From Herbaspirillum sp. Sphag64 (lineage in GTDB: Bacteria > Pseudomonadota > Gammaproteobacteria > Burkholderiales > Burkholderiaceae_D), in NCBI RefSeq assembly GCF_014192645.1, contig NZ_JACHYE010000008.1, positions 62,001 to 126,000 of the forward strand: a DNA stretch of 64,000 nt. The letters run 5' to 3'. Within the stretch, counting starts at the first letter, position 1; each line of letters starts with the position of its first letter. The translations under genes and the position numbers were made by a program. The notes beneath the pieces were generated by a model. The model saw only the letters and a list, made by a program, of their open reading frames with translations. It did no database searches and was not told the DNA's origin. Below are positions 60,197-64,000 of this stretch, in pieces.

Positions 60197-60340
60197 GGCG
60201 TCAGACGTTTGATGCAGCGAAAACCGCATATGGATAAATGATTTTATTCCTTGTCGCCTTGAATGGCCGCAGGTGTAATGGTCGCTTTGCGGCCGTACTG
60301 AGCGTCCTCATTCAGCGTCCTCACTGCACTCACAATCATC

Positions 60341-61249
60341 ATGTCCCGCGCCACTGCCTCCCCTGATATTTCTCCTGCTTTCTCCGTCACATCACAAGAC
60401 GCGTTCGGCATTCGTGCCTTTGAAGGGCCGCTCGGTGCCGAAATCAATGGCCTTGATCTGAATCTGCCCGTCTCCGATACCCGCATTGCCGAGATCCGGG
60501 CAGCGCTGGTCAAGCACGGCGTGGTGGTGTTTCGCGATCAACGTATCACCCCCGAGCAACATGTGGCGTTCAGCCGCCGTTTTGGCCCGTTGCAGGTACA
60601 TGTTCTGAATCGCTTTCACCTACAGAATCATCCGGAGATTCTGATCGTTTCCAATGTGCTGGAGAACGGCAAGCCGATCGGCCTGGTCGATGCTGGTGCC
60701 GACTGGCATTCCGATCTGTCGTACATGCCCACACCCAGTCTGGGTTCGCTACTGCACTCGCAAGAGCTGCCGGCCGAACAGGGTGACACGTTGTATGCCA
60801 ACATGTTCAACGCCTACGAATCGCTGCCGGCGGATGTCAAAAAGACACTCGAAGGCCGACGTGCTGTGCACTCCTATGTGTACCGCTACAAACGCCTGCA
60901 GAAGTTGTCACCATGGCGCGTTGACCTGACCCAGCAGCAGATCGATGAAGTGCCGGAAGTTGAACATCCGGTGATTCGCACGCATCCTGAAAGCGGGCGC
61001 AAGGCGCTGTTCGTGAGCGAGGGTTTTACCTCCCACATCATCGGCCTGCCACGCGACGAAAGCGATGCGCTGCTGAAATTTCTGCATGAGCACAGCATTC
61101 GCCCCGAAAACGTCTATACCCACAAATGGCGCGCCCACGACATCGTGTTCTGGGATAACCGCAGCACTATTCACTATGCCGCGATTACACCGCTGCATCT
61201 GCGCCGTACGCTGTATCGCACCACGGTCGAGGGCGATGTCCCGTTCTGA
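60341..61249 (+). CDS. TauD/TfdA-family Fe(II)/2-oxoglutarate dioxygenase
   Basis: A 302-residue enzyme. It has FGIRAFEGPLGAEINGLDLN, GVVVFRDQRITPEQHVAFSR, and WHSDLSYMPTPSLGS (HxD metal ligands). A distal His lies in DNRSTIHYAAI, and the 2-oxoglutarate-binding Arg in RRTLYRTTVEG. It oxidises an unknown small acid; taurine and 2,4-D are only the best-known substrates of the family. It is transcribed alone between two terminators. The start has no strong ribosome binding site. Confidence 0.93.
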   Translation: MSRATASPDISPAFSVTSQDAFGIRAFEGPLGAEINGLDLNLPVSDTRIAEIRAALVKHGVVVFRDQRITPEQHVAFSRRFGPLQVHVLNRFHLQNHPEILIVSNVLENGKPIGLVDAGADWHSDLSYMPTPSLGSLLHSQELPAEQGDTLYANMFNAYESLPADVKKTLEGRRAVHSYVYRYKRLQKLSPWRVDLTQQQIDEVPEVEHPVIRTHPESGRKALFVSEGFTSHIIGLPRDESDALLKFLHEHSIRPENVYTHKWRAHDIVFWDNRSTIHYAAITPLHLRRTLYRTTVEGDVPF

Positions 61250-61265
61250 AGCCAGAACCATTCAA

Positions 61266-61303
61266 TAAAAAAGCTCCTCACCGTCATGGCGAGGAGCTTT
61301 TGC
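61266..61303. terminator. Bidirectional terminator between dioxygenase and pyrE
   Basis: AAAAGCTCCTC (61269-61279) pairs perfectly with GAGGAGCTTTT (61291-61301) across an eleven-base loop, with A and T runs on both sides. It ends transcription from both convergent genes. Confidence 0.88.
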
Positions 61304-61318
61304 TTTGGCGGCCCAACT

Positions 61319-61981
61319 TCAGATGCCGTAGCGGGTCCGATAAGCAGCCACAGCATCCTTGTATTGCGCCAGTTGATCACCGGCTCCTGCACAGGTCAGA
61401 TACTCCAGCAAATCATTGAGGTTGGCAATCGAGATCACCGGCATGCCATAGGCTTGCGAGACTTCCTGCACCGCCGAGTGTGCCGACAGCGCATCGTCCT
61501 TGCCAGATCGCTCCATGCGGTCCAGCGCAATCAGGACCGCACAGGGCGTTGCACCTGCCGCGCGGATCATGTCGACCGATTCACGCACCGAGGTACCGGC
61601 CGAAATCACATCATCAATGATCACTACGCGGCCTTGCAGCTTGGCGCCGACAATCGTGCCGCCTTCGCCGTGATCCTTGGCTTCCTTGCGGTTGTACGCA
61701 AACGGCACGTTGCGGCCGTGCCCTGCAAGCGCCACAGCAGTTGCGGAAGCCAGTGTGATGCCCTTGTAGGCAGGGCCAAATAGCATGTCATATTCGAGAC
61801 CGGATTGCTGCAGCGTCTGTGCATAGAATTGCGCAACTTTGCCCAGCATGGCGCCTTCATTGAACAAACCCGCATTGAAGAAGTAAGGCGAGGTACGGCC
61901 CGCCTTGGTGATGAACTCGCCGAAGCGCAACACGCCGGCCGAAACGGCGAACTCAATGAATTCTTGTCGTAAATTGCTCAA
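61319..61981 (-). CDS. pyrE: Orotate phosphoribosyltransferase
   Basis: A 220-residue PRTase. It has [53 protein letters not shown] (the catalytic loop) and the PRPP motif [17 protein letters not shown]. It makes OMP from orotate and PRPP. The start is a TTG at 61981 with AGGA seven bases upstream; there is no in-frame ATG near the family N-terminus. It is divergent from xth. Confidence 0.94.
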   Translation of the reverse strand: MSNLRQEFIEFAVSAGVLRFGEFITKAGRTSPYFFNAGLFNEGAMLGKVAQFYAQTLQQSGLEYDMLFGPAYKGITLASATAVALAGHGRNVPFAYNRKEAKDHGEGGTIVGAKLQGRVVIIDDVISAGTSVRESVDMIRAAGATPCAVLIALDRMERSGKDDALSAHSAVQEVSQAYGMPVISIANLNDLLEYLTCAGAGDQLAQYKDAVAAYRTRYGI

Positions 61982-62110
61982 AATGCATTCCTGGAAAATT
62001 GTCTGTGCGGCAAGTTCTGCGATGCATGGAAAGCAGTAGCAGAGGCCCTGGGACACGTATTTTAAATGAATCAGGTATGCTACGCGCCTGACTTTTTCAT
62101 GAGTTTCCCC

Positions 62111-62887
62111 ATGCCAAAAATTGTTTCCGCCAACCTCAACGGTGTCCGCTCCGCCGCCAAGAAAGGTTTTTTCGAGTGGCTTGCCAAGGAATCTGCAGAC
62201 TTTATCTGCGTCCAGGAACTGAAGGCACAGGAAGCTGACATGAGTCCCGAGTTTCTGGCGCCGGCAGGTTATGTCGGGCATTTCCACTATGCTCAGAAGA
62301 AGGGCTACTCAGGCGTTGGCCTGTACAGCAAGCGCACGCCGAACGCCGTACGTATCGGCTTTGGAACGCCTGAATTCGATGATGAAGGTCGTTACGTGGA
62401 ATGCGACTTTGGTGACCTGACCGTGATCTCCGTGTACTGCCCGTCAGGCTCTTCCAGCGAAGAGCGCCAGCAGGCTAAATTCCGCTTCATGGAGGTGTTC
62501 TTGCCCCACCTGCAATCACTGGTGGCCAGCGGACGCGAGATTGTGATCTGTGGCGACTGGAATATTGCACACAAGGAAATCGATCTCAAGAACTGGAAGA
62601 GCAATCAGAAAAACTCCGGTTTCCTGCCAGAGGAACGGGCGTGGATGACGCAACTCTTCGATCAGCTTGGCCTGGTTGACGTCTATCGTGTGCTACATCC
62701 GCACACCACCGGCGATGCTTACACCTGGTGGAGCAACCGTGGTCAGGCCTGGGCCAACAATGTGGGATGGCGTATCGATTATCACGTCGCCACCGCTGGC
62801 ATCGCGGGCAAGGCAACAACGGCAGCGATCTACAAGGAACAGCGTTTTTCCGACCATGCGCCACTGACGATCAGCTATCAGGATTGA
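62111..62887 (+). CDS. xth: Exodeoxyribonuclease III
   Basis: A 258-residue AP endonuclease/3' exonuclease. Motifs are [43 protein letters not shown] and [11 protein letters not shown], with the catalytic Glu, Asp, Asn, Asp and His. It works in base-excision repair. The ATG at 62111 matches the usual start (MPKIVSAN); an in-frame ATG at 62066 adds 15 atypical residues. Confidence 0.96.
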   Translation: MPKIVSANLNGVRSAAKKGFFEWLAKESADFICVQELKAQEADMSPEFLAPAGYVGHFHYAQKKGYSGVGLYSKRTPNAVRIGFGTPEFDDEGRYVECDFGDLTVISVYCPSGSSSEERQQAKFRFMEVFLPHLQSLVASGREIVICGDWNIAHKEIDLKNWKSNQKNSGFLPEERAWMTQLFDQLGLVDVYRVLHPHTTGDAYTWWSNRGQAWANNVGWRIDYHVATAGIAGKATTAAIYKEQRFSDHAPLTISYQD

Positions 62888-62903
62888 GTCAAACGGGACA
62901 ACA

Positions 62904-62940
62904 AAAAGCCCTCGTCACTGGATAAGTGACGAGGGCTTTT
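62904..62940. terminator. Strong bidirectional terminator between xth and topB
   Basis: AAAAGCCCTCGTCACT (62904-62919) pairs perfectly with AGTGACGAGGGCTTTT (62925-62940) over a five-base loop. Confidence 0.93.
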
Positions 62941-62972
62941 GCTTGGTACCACTAGCTCAGGTTAATGCAGAC

Positions 62973-64000
62973 TCAGGCGCTGGCGACCTTCTTGGGCGCA
63001 GCCTTGCGCACTGCAGGCTTCTTTGTGGCCGTCTTTGCGGCCGCCTTGGCAGCAGTTTTCGGTGCCGCCTTGGCAGCCGCTTTCTTCGGTGCTGGCGCAG
63101 CGGCTTCGTCGTCGCCGTCAGCTTGCGCCGCAGCCTTGCCCTTGGCCGGCGCCTTGGCTTTACGCTCCTCGAACTCGAAGCTGATCTTGCCATCCTTGGC
63201 ACGTGTCAGGAAGGCCTTGAACGGACGACGCGTACGCTGGGAAATAAATCCCGGCAACAGATCAGTCTTCCCTTCGTTCAACAACTTGGCCATCTGCTCG
63301 GGCAAAATTTCCTGCTGCAGGATGATGCGACCGCTACGGAAATCGCATGCCTTGGGCTTGGCAACCGTCTTTTCACAGACGTAGGCAAGTCCCATTTCAT
63401 ACACGCCACTTGCACATTTAGGGCAAGGGCCGAGCGGTGTCTGTTCGCTAAAATCAACGGCTTCACCGCCTTCGCCTTCACCGTCGTTCTGACCGAAATC
63501 AAACTCCAGCTTGAAGTTGTTGATTTCGTTATCACGCGAAATCTTCAAAATCGCGGCGAACGGTCGGCCCATCTTGGAACGGAAGCCCTGCAACGGACCA
63601 ATGGTGCGATTGGCCAGCAATTCCTCAACTTCAGGAATTTCAAACTGACGGCCACCGGGTACCTTGCTCATCGAGAATTCGCACTTGGTGCAGGCAAACC
63701 GACGATAGTTTTCCTTCACCACGCCGCCGCAATTCGGGCAAGGCGTTGCCAGAGTCGCGTAGTCGCCAGGAATCGTGTCGTTATCGTATTCCTTGGCGCG
63801 CTTGACGATAATCTGGGTCATCTGGGCAATCTCGCGCATGAACTCGTCGCGGCTGATCTTGCCACGCTCCATCTGCGCCAGTTTCTGCTCCCATTCACCG
63901 GTCAGTTCCGGTTCGGTCAGCTCGTCCACACCCAGACCATGCAGCAAGGTCATCAGCTGGAAGGCCTTGGCAGTCGGCATCATTTCGCGGCCTTCGCGTA
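62973..64000 (-). CDS. topB: DNA topoisomerase III, C-terminal part (partial)
   Basis: The frame is open to the window edge, so the N-terminus lies outside. Visible are the end of the catalytic region (GREMMPTAKAFQLMTLLHGL), zinc-ribbon-like repeats (CPNC with CTKC, then CPKC with a later Cys pair) and two topoisomerase C-terminal repeats (TIGPLQGFRSKMGRPFAAIL and LLPGFISQRTRRPFKAFLTR). The last 70 residues are Lys/Ala-rich, like histone H1. It relaxes and decatenates DNA. A start cannot be assigned. Confidence 0.93.
   Translation of the reverse strand, partial: REGREMMPTAKAFQLMTLLHGLGVDELTEPELTGEWEQKLAQMERGKISRDEFMREIAQMTQIIVKRAKEYDNDTIPGDYATLATPCPNCGGVVKENYRRFACTKCEFSMSKVPGGRQFEIPEVEELLANRTIGPLQGFRSKMGRPFAAILKISRDNEINNFKLEFDFGQNDGEGEGGEAVDFSEQTPLGPCPKCASGVYEMGLAYVCEKTVAKPKACDFRSGRIILQQEILPEQMAKLLNEGKTDLLPGFISQRTRRPFKAFLTRAKDGKISFEFEERKAKAPAKGKAAAQADGDDEAAAPAPKKAAAKAAPKTAAKAAAKTATKKPAVRKAAPKKVASA

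Overview
The window looks like chromosomal DNA of a betaproteobacterium, most likely Burkholderiales and plausibly Oxalobacteraceae. This is inferred from the moderately high GC, the block mreB-mreC-mreD-mrdA-rodA-rlpA divergent from gatC-gatA-gatB, topB next to xth and pyrE, and many periplasmic Liv-type binding proteins. No insertion sequence, phage, CRISPR array, rRNA or convincing tRNA was seen. Nearly all of the window is ordinary chromosome, with a few lineage-specific genes between conserved blocks.

Layout. 0.5-14.5 kb: envelope and signalling genes. These are an LprI-like secreted protein, an SDR enzyme with an altered active site, two small surface proteins, a membrane diguanylate cyclase, and two orphan Liv-type binding proteins flanking a gene with an F-box-like segment plus about nine ankyrin repeats. 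A DMT transporter, a PAS-GGDEF-EAL protein and a chemoreceptor follow. 14.8-20 kb: a TetR regulator divergent from a three-gene EmrAB-type tripartite efflux operon, with a perfect palindrome at the promoter. 20-29.8 kb: 3-oxoacid CoA-transferase, an amino-acid-type binding protein, an Lrp regulator, a YitT protein, an aromatic aminotransferase, a PAS-LuxR regulator, and a LysR regulator divergent from a small MBL/NmrA/DsbA-like operon. A HAD hydrolase closes this block.

29.8-41.8 kb: a catabolic locus. A MocR regulator is divergent from an omega-amino acid:pyruvate transaminase. After a 540-bp gap comes one tight operon holding a Liv/amide-type ABC importer, an N-carbamoyl-amino-acid-hydrolase-like enzyme, an M81 (MlrC) family protein and a DMT transporter. 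Together they suggest uptake and deamidation of an N-carbamoyl or amide-linked compound, followed by transamination of the released amino acid. The substrate is not known.

41.8-50.4 kb: a GAF-GGDEF-EAL protein and a TlpA-like thiol protein, then rsmI divergent from lpoA-yraN-diaA-BON lipoprotein, the same arrangement as in E. coli although LpoA is much shorter. An SMR transporter and rlpA follow. 50.5-56.4 kb: the rod-shape elongasome operon. 56.7-60.1 kb: gatCAB for tRNA amidation. 60.3-64 kb: a TauD-type dioxygenase, pyrE, xth and the 3' part of topB, which runs off the window. Strong bidirectional terminators separate several of the convergent pairs.

The most unusual items are the F-box-like/ankyrin protein, the catabolic locus with its unexplained 540-bp gap and a 53-codon small ORF behind a strong Shine-Dalgarno, the SDR lacking the Tyr/Lys pair, and an MBL protein lacking the standard zinc motif. 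All assignments come from reading the sequence; no database search was run.
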